Of a DNA stretch of 64,000 nt, positions 33,104 to 41,976 are shown one piece after another. Position 1 is the stretch's first letter; each line of letters starts with the position of its first letter. Below the pieces are notes generated by a model. That model saw only the letters and a list, made by a program, of their open reading frames with translations. It was not told the DNA's origin and made no database searches. A program made the position numbers and the translations under genes. The stretch lies in assembly GCA_902597015.1 (NCBI GenBank), contig CACJWQ010000003.1, positions 1 to 64,000 of the forward strand, read 5' to 3'. The DNA comes from an uncultured Alphaproteobacteria bacterium (GTDB taxonomy: Bacteria; Pseudomonadota; Alphaproteobacteria; HIMB59; GCA-002718135).

Positions 33104-34933
33104 ATGAATTCTGATAGAAAATTAGCGACTATTCTTGCAACTGATTGTGTAAATTTTAGCAAACATATGGAAGAAAGCGAAGAAAAAACTCTTCGAAATT
33201 TAAATGAATGTCGTAAAATAATAGATGCTAAAATAATAGAATTTGGAGGAAGAATATTTAAAACTGAGGGTGATAGTGTTGTGTGTGAGTTTGCTTCACC
33301 TGTAAATTGCTTAAAAGCAGCAATAGAATTTCAAAATGAAATTTATAAAAGAAATGATCATTCTATTACAGAATTAAAATTAGAATGGCGAGTTGGAATA
33401 CATGTAGATGATGTAATAGTTGAAGGTGATAATATAATGGGTTCAGGAGTCAATGTATCAGCTAGACTGGAAAGCGAATGTGAACCAGGAGGAATTTTAA
33501 TTTCTACTATTGTTAAGGATCAAGTTAATAAAAGGTTAGATGCTAAAATTGAAAATGATGGTACTAGAAATTTAAAAAATATAAGTGAAAGTTTTGAAGT
33601 TTATAAAATTTCTAATTTACTTATTCATGAAGATGATTTTTTAACAGAAGAAGAAAAACCAACAAACGATAATATTAAAGAACCAATAGCTCAAACTAAA
33701 ATCAATAAAGCAAAAAAAATTAAACTAGCAATTCTTCCTTTTGAAAATTTAAGTAAAGATGAAGATTCAGAATTTTTAGTAGAAGGAGTGTTTAGAGATT
33801 TAATACAAGAATTTTCGCGAATGCAAGAATTTGAAATACTTTCACATCAAACATCGATGGATTTTAAAAAAAGTGATGAAGACGCACTAGGTTTTGCAAA
33901 AAAACACTTAGTTGATTATTTAATTGGTGGCAATATTAGATCTGCAGGTAAGAGAATAAGAGTTAGTGTTGACTTAACTGATGCTAGCGATGGTTCCAAT
34001 TTATGGGGTGAAAAATACGATAGAGTAATAGAAGATATTTTTGATTTACAAGATGAAATCGTAATGAAAATGTCTCGACAATTACTTGGTAATATTGAAA
34101 TAAGTAGCTTACAAAGGATTAAAAGAAAACCATCAGAAAATTTAAATTCTTATGAATGGTTAATAAAAGGAACTTATCATCATGTTCGATCTGGAAAAGA
34201 AAATAATTTAAAAGCTATTGAAGCACTTGACAAGGCAATTGAAATCGATGAAACGAATGCAAGAGCGCATGCCTTAAAAGCATGTACAATTGGTGGTGGA
34301 TACGGCAAAGGTTATTATGAGGATCCAGATAAGATGATGGATATGGGTCTTGAACACGTCAAGAAAAGTCTTGAGGCTGATGAAAATGATTTTGAAGTTT
34401 TAAGAATTTCTTCTGCAATTGCGCAAAGTAATAAAGATTTTAATAAATCAATTGAGCATGCCAAGAAAGGACATTCAATTAATCCTAATGATCCTAGGAT
34501 TTTAGATAGGTATGGTACTTGCTTAGTTAAACTTGATAATGTTGATGAAGGTTTAAAACATCTACATAAAGCATTAGAACTTGATCCAATTCCTCAAGGT
34601 GCTGCAACATCATGTTCGCGCTACGATGCATTAACAATAGGTTATTTTTGTAAAGAAGATTTTGAAAAATGTATCTCTTGGGGGGAAAAAATACAATACA
34701 TGAGTACCTCAACTTGGTTAACAATTTTATATTCTATTTCTAAAAATGATGACATTAGTAAAGTTAAAGAACATAATATTTACAAAAAATATGAAAATGA
34801 TTTTAAAGAAACGAATTGGGAAAAAACAATAAATAATATGCATTTTAGACCTGATGATACAAAACATACTAATCTTTTAGAATTTTCTAATAAAATGTTT
34901 CCTAATATAAAAATTGTAGAAAAAACTGCTTAA
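33104..34933 (+). CDS. Class III adenylate cyclase fused to a TolB-like domain and TPRs
   Basis: 609-residue soluble signalling enzyme making cyclic AMP (probably). N-terminal cyclase domain 1-170: metal Asp14 (LATDCVNFS) and Asp57 (KTEGDSVVCEF), adenine-selecting Lys53 and Asp109, transition-state Asn117 and Arg121 (GVNVSARLES). Residues 205-330 form the TolB-like N-terminal fold common in such fusions (KLAILPFENLSKDEDSEFLVEG, SYLIGGNIRSAGKRIRVSVDL-type strands). Residues about 345-540 hold TPR helices (AIEALDKAIEIDETNARAHA, AKKGHSINPNDPRILDRYG). This architecture is frequent in alphaproteobacteria. It is convergent with a potassium channel gene (2 bases apart) and near a cyclic-nucleotide-gated channel. 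Confidence 0.9.
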   Translation: MNSDRKLATILATDCVNFSKHMEESEEKTLRNLNECRKIIDAKIIEFGGRIFKTEGDSVVCEFASPVNCLKAAIEFQNEIYKRNDHSITELKLEWRVGIHVDDVIVEGDNIMGSGVNVSARLESECEPGGILISTIVKDQVNKRLDAKIENDGTRNLKNISESFEVYKISNLLIHEDDFLTEEEKPTNDNIKEPIAQTKINKAKKIKLAILPFENLSKDEDSEFLVEGVFRDLIQEFSRMQEFEILSHQTSMDFKKSDEDALGFAKKHLVDYLIGGNIRSAGKRIRVSVDLTDASDGSNLWGEKYDRVIEDIFDLQDEIVMKMSRQLLGNIEISSLQRIKRKPSENLNSYEWLIKGTYHHVRSGKENNLKAIEALDKAIEIDETNARAHALKACTIGGGYGKGYYEDPDKMMDMGLEHVKKSLEADENDFEVLRISSAIAQSNKDFNKSIEHAKKGHSINPNDPRILDRYGTCLVKLDNVDEGLKHLHKALELDPIPQGAATSCSRYDALTIGYFCKEDFEKCISWGEKIQYMSTSTWLTILYSISKNDDISKVKEHNIYKKYENDFKETNWEKTINNMHFRPDDTKHTNLLEFSNKMFPNIKIVEKTA

Positions 34934-34935
34934 TC

Positions 34936-35673
34936 CTATTTTCTTTTTCTCTCCGTAAAAGCACTAGCCAATATACCTGCTGGTAAAGCAACCGCTCCTA
35001 TTCCAAATAATGCAGTACATACTGCTGCAAATCTTCCTAAAAATGTTATTGGAGTATAATCACCATAACCAGTGGACAATAAAGCAGCAGCACTAACCCA
35101 TAAAGCTCTTGGAATGGATCCAAAAGCTTCAGGTTGTAATTCCCCTTCTACAACATAAAGTAAAGTTGCAGACAATAACATTAAACTTAAAGTAAGCAGC
35201 AGTGAGAATATTAATTCATGACGTCTATCATATATTGCATGAAGTATAAAATCTACTGACTCACTAAAGCGCCCAAAACGAAGAATGCTAAATATTCTTA
35301 TAGCTCTTAACAATCGTACTAAGAAACCTTCATTGATACCAATTAAAAATAATGGAATAAGCGCAATTGCATCAATTAAAGCAGGTACTGTAAAAATATA
35401 CTTTATCTTACCTTTAAATCCTTTAAATTTATCAATTTGATCTACGGCAATTAACCTACAAATATACTCAATTAAAAATACTATACCAAAAAAAAGTTTT
35501 GCTGAGTCAAAGAGCTGATTATATTGTTCATAAATCAATTTTTCTGACTCAATAACAACAAAAACACAGTTCAATATAATGAGAAAGAATATAATTTTTT
35601 CAATAAGAGTAAAATCCTTCTCTTCAAGACCAAAATGCAAGTGTTCGAATAAATACTTTGAAAATGAATTCAT
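34936..35673 (-). CDS. Voltage-gated potassium channel (Kv-like), 6-helix
   Basis: 245 residues with six helices. S4 carries Arg120, Arg123, Arg126, Arg132 and Arg135 (LVRLLRAIRIFSILRFGRF); the pore has ALLSTGYGDYTPIT with the potassium filter TGYGD at 201-205; S6 is AVCTALFGIGAVALPAGILASAF with a gating Pro. No cyclic-nucleotide or TrkA domain follows; the protein ends five basic residues after S6, as in KvAP-like short channels. Divergent from the cyclic-nucleotide-gated MscS gene (34-base gap), so they could share a promoter region. Confidence 0.93.
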   Translation of the reverse strand: MNSFSKYLFEHLHFGLEEKDFTLIEKIIFFLIILNCVFVVIESEKLIYEQYNQLFDSAKLFFGIVFLIEYICRLIAVDQIDKFKGFKGKIKYIFTVPALIDAIALIPLFLIGINEGFLVRLLRAIRIFSILRFGRFSESVDFILHAIYDRRHELIFSLLLTLSLMLLSATLLYVVEGELQPEAFGSIPRALWVSAAALLSTGYGDYTPITFLGRFAAVCTALFGIGAVALPAGILASAFTERKRK

Positions 35674-35707
35674 TTTTATATAAATTCTTTATAGCAAAAA
35701 TTACAAA

Positions 35708-37378
35708 ATGAAAATTAACATTTTTTACCTACTATCTAAGATTAGCATTATTTTAATAAGCTTATTATGCATTTTATCTATTCTATTATTTTATAATAAT
35801 GCAGTTACTTTAAATTCTTTATATATACTCATTTCTGTATTTATTATTGGTTCTGTAATACAACTAAACAAATTAAAGAAATTTACACGAGTACTATTTA
35901 CTATCATTATACTTCCTATTTTATCATATCTAATGGTAAATTTTTCCTATGATATAGTTATTCAAAAGGAATTTTTTTTAATTAATGAAACAGTAAGTAG
36001 CCTTACAGATAAAATCTTACTGATAACTTTATATTTTATTCCATCAATATTCATAATGATGTTTTATAAATACGAAGTATTATCACTAAATGATAAATCA
36101 GGAACAACAATACCTGAAATAATAACATTTCTTTTTCAGTTTTTATTATTTGCGATACCTGCATTTTTAGTTTTATCATTTGTTTTTAATTTAGAACTTA
36201 CAAGTATTCTTGCTGCAGGTGGTATAGTTTTTGCTGCTATTGCACTTTCATTACAATCAAGCTTATCAGATTTAATTAAAGGAATTTTTGTAAATATTGA
36301 AAGACCATTTGCAATAAATGACTGGATTACTGTTGATGATAAAACAGGTTATGTAGAAAATATTACCTGGAGAAGTACAAGGATAAGGACATTTCAAAAT
36401 ACTGAAGTAATCATTCCAAATGAAATCGTCGCAGATTCAATTTTAACTAATTGGAGCAAACAAGATAAAGAAAAAATGAGTGAAGGATTTCATATTTTTA
36501 ATAAACTATATTTTCATCCCTCTCATGATCCAGAAAATATTTCAAAGTTACTTTATAATGCTCTTAAAAAAGCTAAACCAGTTGATGGAAGAGAGCAATT
36601 AAATTTACAGTGGGTTCGTTTTATAGGTGCTAATGAGTTTGGATTAGAATTTGTTGTTGCTTTTGATTGCACAAAAAGGATTTTAAAAAATTCGATGCAA
36701 GATAGTGTTATGATGGAAATACATAAAACTTTAAGACATGCAGGCGTTCAAATGTCAGCGGGTAAACTTTATGGAAAACTTGAAGAAGATACAGGACTAC
36801 ATGCTCTTGACACGCACAGAAGTCGAGAGGATTTTGAAAAAAGACAGGTTAGTGAATTTAATCCTTATAATGAGTCAGTAAAAAATAGAGTTCTTCTTCA
36901 AAAAATTCCTATTTTTATGTCTTTAAATTCTGAAGATTTAGATGAAATTGCTGAAAATGCAGAAAGACTCCATTTTGAAAAAGACGATTACATTATTAAA
37001 CAAAATGATTCTGGAGATTCTCTTTACGTTATAAATGACGGAGTAGTATCTGTTTACTTAGATAATGAAAATAAAGATAAAGTATTTTTAGCTAAACTTG
37101 GTGTTGGGGACTTTGTTGGTGAAGGAAGTCTTCTAACTGGTGAACCAAGATCTGCTAATGTTATAGCTGAAACTCCTTGCATAGTTATAAAAGTAAGCAA
37201 GGATATAATAAAAGATATATTTTCTAAAAACCCTAATGTGTATGATTATGTTGCAAATATTTTAGCACAAAGAAAGTTAAAACTTGATAAGAAAAAAAAT
37301 GAAAGTCAATTAACTAAAGATGAAAATAAAAATCTTGTTAATGATATTAAGAATGCAATAATAAATTTTTTAAAATAG
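35708..37378 (+). CDS. MscS-type channel with C-terminal cyclic-nucleotide-binding domain
   Basis: 556-residue mechanosensitive-fold channel of the bCNG type. About five N-terminal helices (8-160), the pore helix with the MscS glycine/alanine face (ILAAGGIVFAAIALSLQSSLSDLIKGIF, 167-194), and the beta domain (ERPFAINDWITVDDKTGYVENI, TRIRTFQNTEVIIPN, 198-238). Residues 398-525 are a cNMP-binding fold (QKIPIFMSLNSEDLDEIA start) with the phosphate cassette GEGSLLTGEPRSANV, Glu472 and Arg481 being the cyclic-nucleotide contacts. bCNG channels of this plan open on cAMP and respond little or not to tension. Both flanking operons encode class III cyclases. Confidence 0.92.
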   Translation: MKINIFYLLSKISIILISLLCILSILLFYNNAVTLNSLYILISVFIIGSVIQLNKLKKFTRVLFTIIILPILSYLMVNFSYDIVIQKEFFLINETVSSLTDKILLITLYFIPSIFIMMFYKYEVLSLNDKSGTTIPEIITFLFQFLLFAIPAFLVLSFVFNLELTSILAAGGIVFAAIALSLQSSLSDLIKGIFVNIERPFAINDWITVDDKTGYVENITWRSTRIRTFQNTEVIIPNEIVADSILTNWSKQDKEKMSEGFHIFNKLYFHPSHDPENISKLLYNALKKAKPVDGREQLNLQWVRFIGANEFGLEFVVAFDCTKRILKNSMQDSVMMEIHKTLRHAGVQMSAGKLYGKLEEDTGLHALDTHRSREDFEKRQVSEFNPYNESVKNRVLLQKIPIFMSLNSEDLDEIAENAERLHFEKDDYIIKQNDSGDSLYVINDGVVSVYLDNENKDKVFLAKLGVGDFVGEGSLLTGEPRSANVIAETPCIVIKVSKDIIKDIFSKNPNVYDYVANILAQRKLKLDKKKNESQLTKDENKNLVNDIKNAIINFLK

Positions 37379-37388
37379 AATAAATCCC

Positions 37389-38675
37389 CTACTCTCCATC
37401 AATTTCTTTACTAAAATCTTCTTGTAATTTTTTCAATTCTTTCATTGCAGCCTTCATATCAGAACTATCAAATATTTGAATATCCACGTGGTTACCTTTT
37501 TTCGAATATGATTTTTTTGTTTTGCTATTTTTCTTATTTTTAAAATCAATTACCTTGTAAGTTTTAACAGGTCTTACAAAACCTTTAGGAGTTATTTTTT
37601 CATACTCTTCACAGTTTATTTGATTTTTAACTAAATTATATGTTGTATCAGAAATAATAATTTCATTTTCAGGAGAAATTGATTGCAATCTAGAGGCTAA
37701 ATTTACAGAAGAACCTATTGCTGTATAATCACTCATTACGCTAGATCCAAAATCACCAACATTTGCAAAACCTGAAGAGATTCCATATCTTACCTTTAAT
37801 CCACCTTTAACACCCTGTCTGATCCAGAAAGATTGCAGTTCTTTAACTCGTTCTTTCATTTCTAAAGCCATGCTTATACAATTAATAGCATCATTCTCAT
37901 CTCCTAGTGTTTCAGGAGCTCCATGAAAGGAAAGAATTGCATCTCCAATAAATTTGTCAATTGTTGCATTTGAATTTATTGCAATTAAACTCATTTCACT
38001 TAGATAATTATTTAAGATTAAAGCAAGTTTTTCTGCTTCTAACGAATCAGATAAATCAGTAAAATTTACAATATCAGAGAAAAAAATTGTTAAATTTTTT
38101 CTTACGTAGCTTTCTTTTGTTTTTTTTCCTGACTCTTCTTCATCAAAAATAGACTTATATACTTGAGGTGAAAGATATTTTGATAACCTATTAGCAATAT
38201 TTTCTAATCTTTTCGTTTTTTCTTCAATCAATTCTCTATCTTTTAATTTTTGATCAAGTAATTCTTCCTTCTCCCTTCGAAGATTATATTCATCTGTTCG
38301 ATCAACAAATTGTCCTTGAATACCATTTAAAAAAGGGAAATCTTTGTTTTCAGTATAAGCGGAAAGTAAAGAATATACTTTAATTTCATCACCAATTTTG
38401 ATTTCTATTTTAGGAATAATAACAAAACCATTTTTTTCTAAATTTTGTTGAAAATTTTTAATATATTCATCCCCAACTCCAAGTTGTTCTAAAATACTAG
38501 TAAAAGGAATATTATTTACAGTTTTAAGAATTGGAAAAAATTTTTTAAAATTTTTATTTACTCGCAAAACTTCTAAGTTACGATTGGCAAAATAAGCTGC
38601 AGTGACAGCATTAGAGAAATTAAAAAAGCTTAAATCTATGACAGTTTTTTGATCAAAAAACTTATCAAGTTTCAT
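37389..38675 (-). CDS. Class III adenylate/guanylate cyclase with PAS-like and coiled-coil N-terminus
   Basis: 428 residues. Residues 15-130 look like a PAS-type sensor fold (AAYFANRNLEVLRVNKNFKKFF, then VYSLLSAYTENKDFPFLNGI), followed by a coiled coil 132-170 (REKEELLDQKLKDRELIEEKTKRL). The catalytic domain spans 195-375: metal Asp201 (IFFSDIVNFTD) and Asp245 (KFIGDAILSFHG), Lys241, Asp316/Thr318 (SDYTAIG) for adenine, Asn325 and Arg329 (VNLASRL). The Lys/Asp-Thr pair favours ATP, giving cAMP. A Lys/Ser-rich C-terminal tail follows. Convergent with the cyclic-nucleotide-gated channel gene, 10 bases between stops. Confidence 0.9.
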   Translation of the reverse strand: MKLDKFFDQKTVIDLSFFNFSNAVTAAYFANRNLEVLRVNKNFKKFFPILKTVNNIPFTSILEQLGVGDEYIKNFQQNLEKNGFVIIPKIEIKIGDEIKVYSLLSAYTENKDFPFLNGIQGQFVDRTDEYNLRREKEELLDQKLKDRELIEEKTKRLENIANRLSKYLSPQVYKSIFDEEESGKKTKESYVRKNLTIFFSDIVNFTDLSDSLEAEKLALILNNYLSEMSLIAINSNATIDKFIGDAILSFHGAPETLGDENDAINCISMALEMKERVKELQSFWIRQGVKGGLKVRYGISSGFANVGDFGSSVMSDYTAIGSSVNLASRLQSISPENEIIISDTTYNLVKNQINCEEYEKITPKGFVRPVKTYKVIDFKNKKNSKTKKSYSKKGNHVDIQIFDSSDMKAAMKELKKLQEDFSKEIDGE

Positions 38676-38686
38676 TTTTTATTTAA

Positions 38687-39205
38687 TTATGGGTGATGTT
38701 TAGTAATTCCGCTAATATAATCCATTATTGCTATAACTAATCCTGATAAAATAAATACAGCATGAATAAATATCATTAAGTAAATTTCTTCTGATGTTTT
38801 TGAGCCAACATCAATAAAAGCTTCTAGCAAACCAATACTTGAAATAGCTACTATTGAAGCAATAAGTTTTAATTTCAAACCTGAAAAATCTAGTTTACCC
38901 ATCCACTCTGGCTTATCTTCTGATTGATTTGCAATATCAATTTTTGAAACAAAATTTTCATATCCAGCAAATATAACCATTAAAACTAAATTTCCTACAA
39001 GAGCTAAGTCAACAATATGTAATACAAAAACAAGAAGTTCATTTAAACTTAAGTCATTTAAGTGTGTGATTTCATAAATGAATAATGCAATAACTTTGTA
39101 TGTAATAACTAGTAGAGTAAGACATAGAGCAACATAAACAGGAGCTAATGCCCATCTGCTTGAAAACATTGCTCTTTCAAGTAATCCTTCAAATACTCTA
39201 CGCAT
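38687..39205 (-). CDS. YqhA-family (UPF0114) membrane protein
   Basis: 172 residues from the ATG at 39205 (a TTG two codons upstream is possible). The opening RRVFEGLLERAMFSSRW and the HIVDLALVGNLVLMVIFAGYENFVS and LDFSGLKLKLIASIVAISSIGLLEAF segments are characteristic of YqhA/UPF0114. Four helices. Function in the family is unsettled, possibly a small-molecule transporter or membrane organiser. It starts the minus-strand unit whose next gene is the PAS-like cyclase (11-base gap). Confidence 0.87.
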   Translation of the reverse strand: MRRVFEGLLERAMFSSRWALAPVYVALCLTLLVITYKVIALFIYEITHLNDLSLNELLVFVLHIVDLALVGNLVLMVIFAGYENFVSKIDIANQSEDKPEWMGKLDFSGLKLKLIASIVAISSIGLLEAFIDVGSKTSEEIYLMIFIHAVFILSGLVIAIMDYISGITKHHP

Positions 39206-39249
39206 AAACAATAAGTAATTTTTAAATAATATTTGTCAATTAAATTTTA

Positions 39250-40170
39250 CTATTTACCCCATTTATAAGTCAGTAAATCATATCTTTTAGCAAAATTAAG
39301 TAATAAATTTTTTGTATCTAGATCTAAGGGTTTAATAGGATCTCGGCAAAAATCTGATTTTATTACACCCCCCTCTTTCATTACTGTTTTAGTAGCTCTG
39401 AAACCACATTGTCTATTTTCAAAATTTATTAAAGGAAGAATACTGTCATAGACTTCTTCAGCTTTATCTTTTTCATTATTCCAAAAATGATCAATTACTG
39501 GAGCTATTTTTTCTGGAAGTAATGCTGAGCTCATACTACCAGAAATTCCAGCTTCTAAATCTGCATACAACGTAATACTTTCTTCCCCATCAAAAGGCGC
39601 ATCTAATCTTTCACTACAATTTTTAATAAGCGCTCTTATTTTTGAAGCAGCGTTAGCACTTTCAATTTTAAAGCAGGTTAAATTCTCAATCTCATTTATC
39701 ATCTTTGTCAGTAAAGAAACTGAAAGTTCAATACCGGATAAGGGCGCATCTTGAATCATAATTGGTATACCAACTTTTGAAATTTCATTAAATTGCTCAA
39801 ATATTTGATCAGGATTACCTTTTAACAATGCACCATGATAAGGCGGCATCATCATTATAATATCTGCTCCCAATGATTTTGCTAACTCAGCTCTTGGACG
39901 CACAATATCAGTAGCAAAATGAGAAACTGTAATAATTGTTTTAACTCTTCCATCAATTTTTTTCATACAAAGTTTTGTTAATTTTTCTCTTTCTTCGTCT
40001 GAAATTAGAAATTGCTCAGAATAATTGGCTAGAATACAAATACCTTCAACTTTTTGATCAATCATACAGTCAATTACTCTATTCATTCCTTCATAATCAA
40101 CTTCACCATTTTCATGAAATGGTGTTGGAGCAACTGGCCACATCCCATAAAATTTATATTTTGAAACCAT
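39250..40170 (-). CDS. DapA-superfamily lyase/dehydratase (L-2-keto-3-deoxyarabonate dehydratase-like)
   Basis: 306-residue (beta/alpha)8 Schiff-base enzyme. The catalytic Lys168 is in TCFKIESANAAS. Instead of the GTTGE loop and YNVP tyrosine of true DapA it has ILANYSEQFLISDEER (47-62) and PIMIQDAPLSG (136-146), which I associate with the keto-deoxyarabonate dehydratase branch, so it is not a lysine-pathway enzyme. It is the last gene of the dmdA unit after two DMT transporters. The product is likely an open-chain keto acid feeding the TCA cycle (inference). Confidence 0.75.
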   Translation of the reverse strand: MVSKYKFYGMWPVAPTPFHENGEVDYEGMNRVIDCMIDQKVEGICILANYSEQFLISDEEREKLTKLCMKKIDGRVKTIITVSHFATDIVRPRAELAKSLGADIIMMMPPYHGALLKGNPDQIFEQFNEISKVGIPIMIQDAPLSGIELSVSLLTKMINEIENLTCFKIESANAASKIRALIKNCSERLDAPFDGEESITLYADLEAGISGSMSSALLPEKIAPVIDHFWNNEKDKAEEVYDSILPLINFENRQCGFRATKTVMKEGGVIKSDFCRDPIKPLDLDTKNLLLNFAKRYDLLTYKWGK

Positions 40171-40189
40171 TTTTTTTAATTATATATTA

Positions 40190-41077
40190 TTAATCTACAG
40201 AAGTTATAATATTTTTTTTATTTTGTTCCTCTTTATTTCTTTCATTGTATGTAATTATTAATACTGATGAAAATACAACTATTCCTCCTATCCATGTCCA
40301 TAGATCAGGTATTTCATTAAAAACGAAATAACCAAAACTTGATCCAAAGATTAGACCACTAAACCATATTGGTTGAGTAACTGATAAATCTGCATATTTA
40401 TATGCTAATCCTAGAGATAAATGTAAAATTGTTCCTGAAATAGCTCCAATAAAAACATATAAAATTGAAATTAATGATGGCATTTCCCAAAAGTAAATTG
40501 CTAGAGGTAATGCAAATAATGTCATTAAAGTATACTGATATGAGACCATAGTAATTGGTGAGTCATCTTTTGAAACATATTTTGAGAGAATGATTATAAA
40601 AGACCAAAAAGTTAAAGAAACCAAAACCATTATTGTTCCTATATTAAATTGAACATAGCCTGGTCTTATAATTATTAATGTACCTAAAAAACCAATAATT
40701 AAAGCTAAAATTCTATATTGATAAATTTTCTCTCTGAAAATTAAAAAACTCAATAGCACGACAATTATTGGGCTTAAAAAATTCATAGCTTTGAATTGTT
40801 CAAACGGAATATACACAAGAGCTCCAAAACCTAAAATCATTACGGGAATATTAAATAATCCACGAACTATATAGAATTTCAAATTTTTTGTTTTATAAGT
40901 TGTAAATTTATTTTTAGCTAAATAGGGAAAAATAATTAATAAACCAAAAAAGAATCTTAAAAACCCAATTGTAAAAACATTTGAATCATATTGTGCTGCA
41001 CGTATTAATGCTTCCATTAAAACTGCAAAAAAAGATGCAAACAAAGTTAATAAAATAGCCTTAATATTATTATTCAT
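40190..41077 (-). CDS. EamA-family (DMT) transporter, tandem copy 2
   Basis: 295-residue protein with ten helices. It is a paralogue of the next gene upstream, same length and same landmarks: MNNNIKAILLTLFASFFAVLM, FLRFFFGLLIIFPYL, RGLFNIPVMILGFGALVYIP, EQFKAMNFLSPIIVVLLSFL, GTLIIIRPGYVQFNIG and NEIPDLWTWIGGIVVFSSVLIIT. Tandem duplicates suggest related but different substrates, or a heterodimer. Position between dmdA and the DapA-like gene suggests it moves a metabolite of that route. Confidence 0.9.
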   Translation of the reverse strand: MNNNIKAILLTLFASFFAVLMEALIRAAQYDSNVFTIGFLRFFFGLLIIFPYLAKNKFTTYKTKNLKFYIVRGLFNIPVMILGFGALVYIPFEQFKAMNFLSPIIVVLLSFLIFREKIYQYRILALIIGFLGTLIIIRPGYVQFNIGTIMVLVSLTFWSFIIILSKYVSKDDSPITMVSYQYTLMTLFALPLAIYFWEMPSLISILYVFIGAISGTILHLSLGLAYKYADLSVTQPIWFSGLIFGSSFGYFVFNEIPDLWTWIGGIVVFSSVLIITYNERNKEEQNKKNIITSVD

Positions 41078-41085
41078 TAATAAAA

Positions 41086-41973
41086 TTAAAGTTTAATCGG
41101 TATTGATTGCTTTGCTATATCTTTTTTTAGATAATTTTCTCTATAAGTAATAATCAGAATTGATGAAAAAATTATTAAACCTCCTACTATTGTCCAAATA
41201 TCAGGTATTTCATCAAAAATTAAAAACCCAAATAATGATGCAATCAGTAGTCTGGAAAAGTTTACAGGTTGTAAAACCGATAAATCAGTAAGCTTATAAG
41301 CTGTATTTATACATAAATGTACTATCGTCCCAGCAATCCCAGCAAATATTAAATAATAGAATGTTTCTGATGAAGGAGATTGCCAAAAATATAAAGCAAT
41401 AGGAAAAGATAAGAATGTGACTAAGGTATATTGGTAAGATAAAATTGTAAATGCACTATCAACTCTTGCCGCAAATTTTGTAATTATGACAACTACTGAC
41501 CAAATAGAACAAGAACATAAAACTAAATATGCCCCCACATTTATTGGAACAATACCTGGTCTCAAAATAACAAAGACCCCGAATAGACCGATCAGTAAAG
41601 CACCAATACGAATTAAATAAATTTTTTCTTTCAAAAAAATTACACTTAAAACAACTACAATTATAGGTGTAACAAAAGAAATTGCTTTGATTTGTTCTAA
41701 AGGTATAAATTGTAATGCAGAAAATCCAAGTAACATCATTGGGATATTTAAAATACCTCTTGTTAAATGAATTTTTAGATTTGGTGTCTTAAAGTTTTGA
41801 AATTTAGTATAAAAAATAAAAGGCAGAATTAAAATAAACCCAAAAAAAAATCTTAAAAATCCAGCGGTAAATACATTAATGTCTTGAAGGGAAAATTTAA
41901 CAAGAACATTCATTGTTACTCCTGAAACAGAAGCAACTAATGCTAGAATAATAGCTTTTACATTATTATTCAT
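41086..41973 (-). CDS. EamA-family (DMT) transporter, tandem copy 1
   Basis: 295 residues, ten helices, first of a tandem pair 8 bases apart and 3 bases after dmdA. Landmarks MNNNVKAIILALVASVSGVTM, FLRFFFGFILILPF, RGILNIPMMLLGFSALQFIP, GVFVILRPGIVPIN and FDEIPDIWTIVGGLIIFSSILIITYRE. Being directly coupled to dmdA, uptake of DMSP or export of a product such as methylmercaptopropionate is conceivable; DMSP uptake is normally by BCCT or OpuA-type carriers, so this is only a guess. Confidence 0.9.
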   Translation of the reverse strand: MNNNVKAIILALVASVSGVTMNVLVKFSLQDINVFTAGFLRFFFGFILILPFIFYTKFQNFKTPNLKIHLTRGILNIPMMLLGFSALQFIPLEQIKAISFVTPIIVVVLSVIFLKEKIYLIRIGALLIGLFGVFVILRPGIVPINVGAYLVLCSCSIWSVVVIITKFAARVDSAFTILSYQYTLVTFLSFPIALYFWQSPSSETFYYLIFAGIAGTIVHLCINTAYKLTDLSVLQPVNFSRLLIASLFGFLIFDEIPDIWTIVGGLIIFSSILIITYRENYLKKDIAKQSIPIKL

Positions 41974-41976
41974 AAG

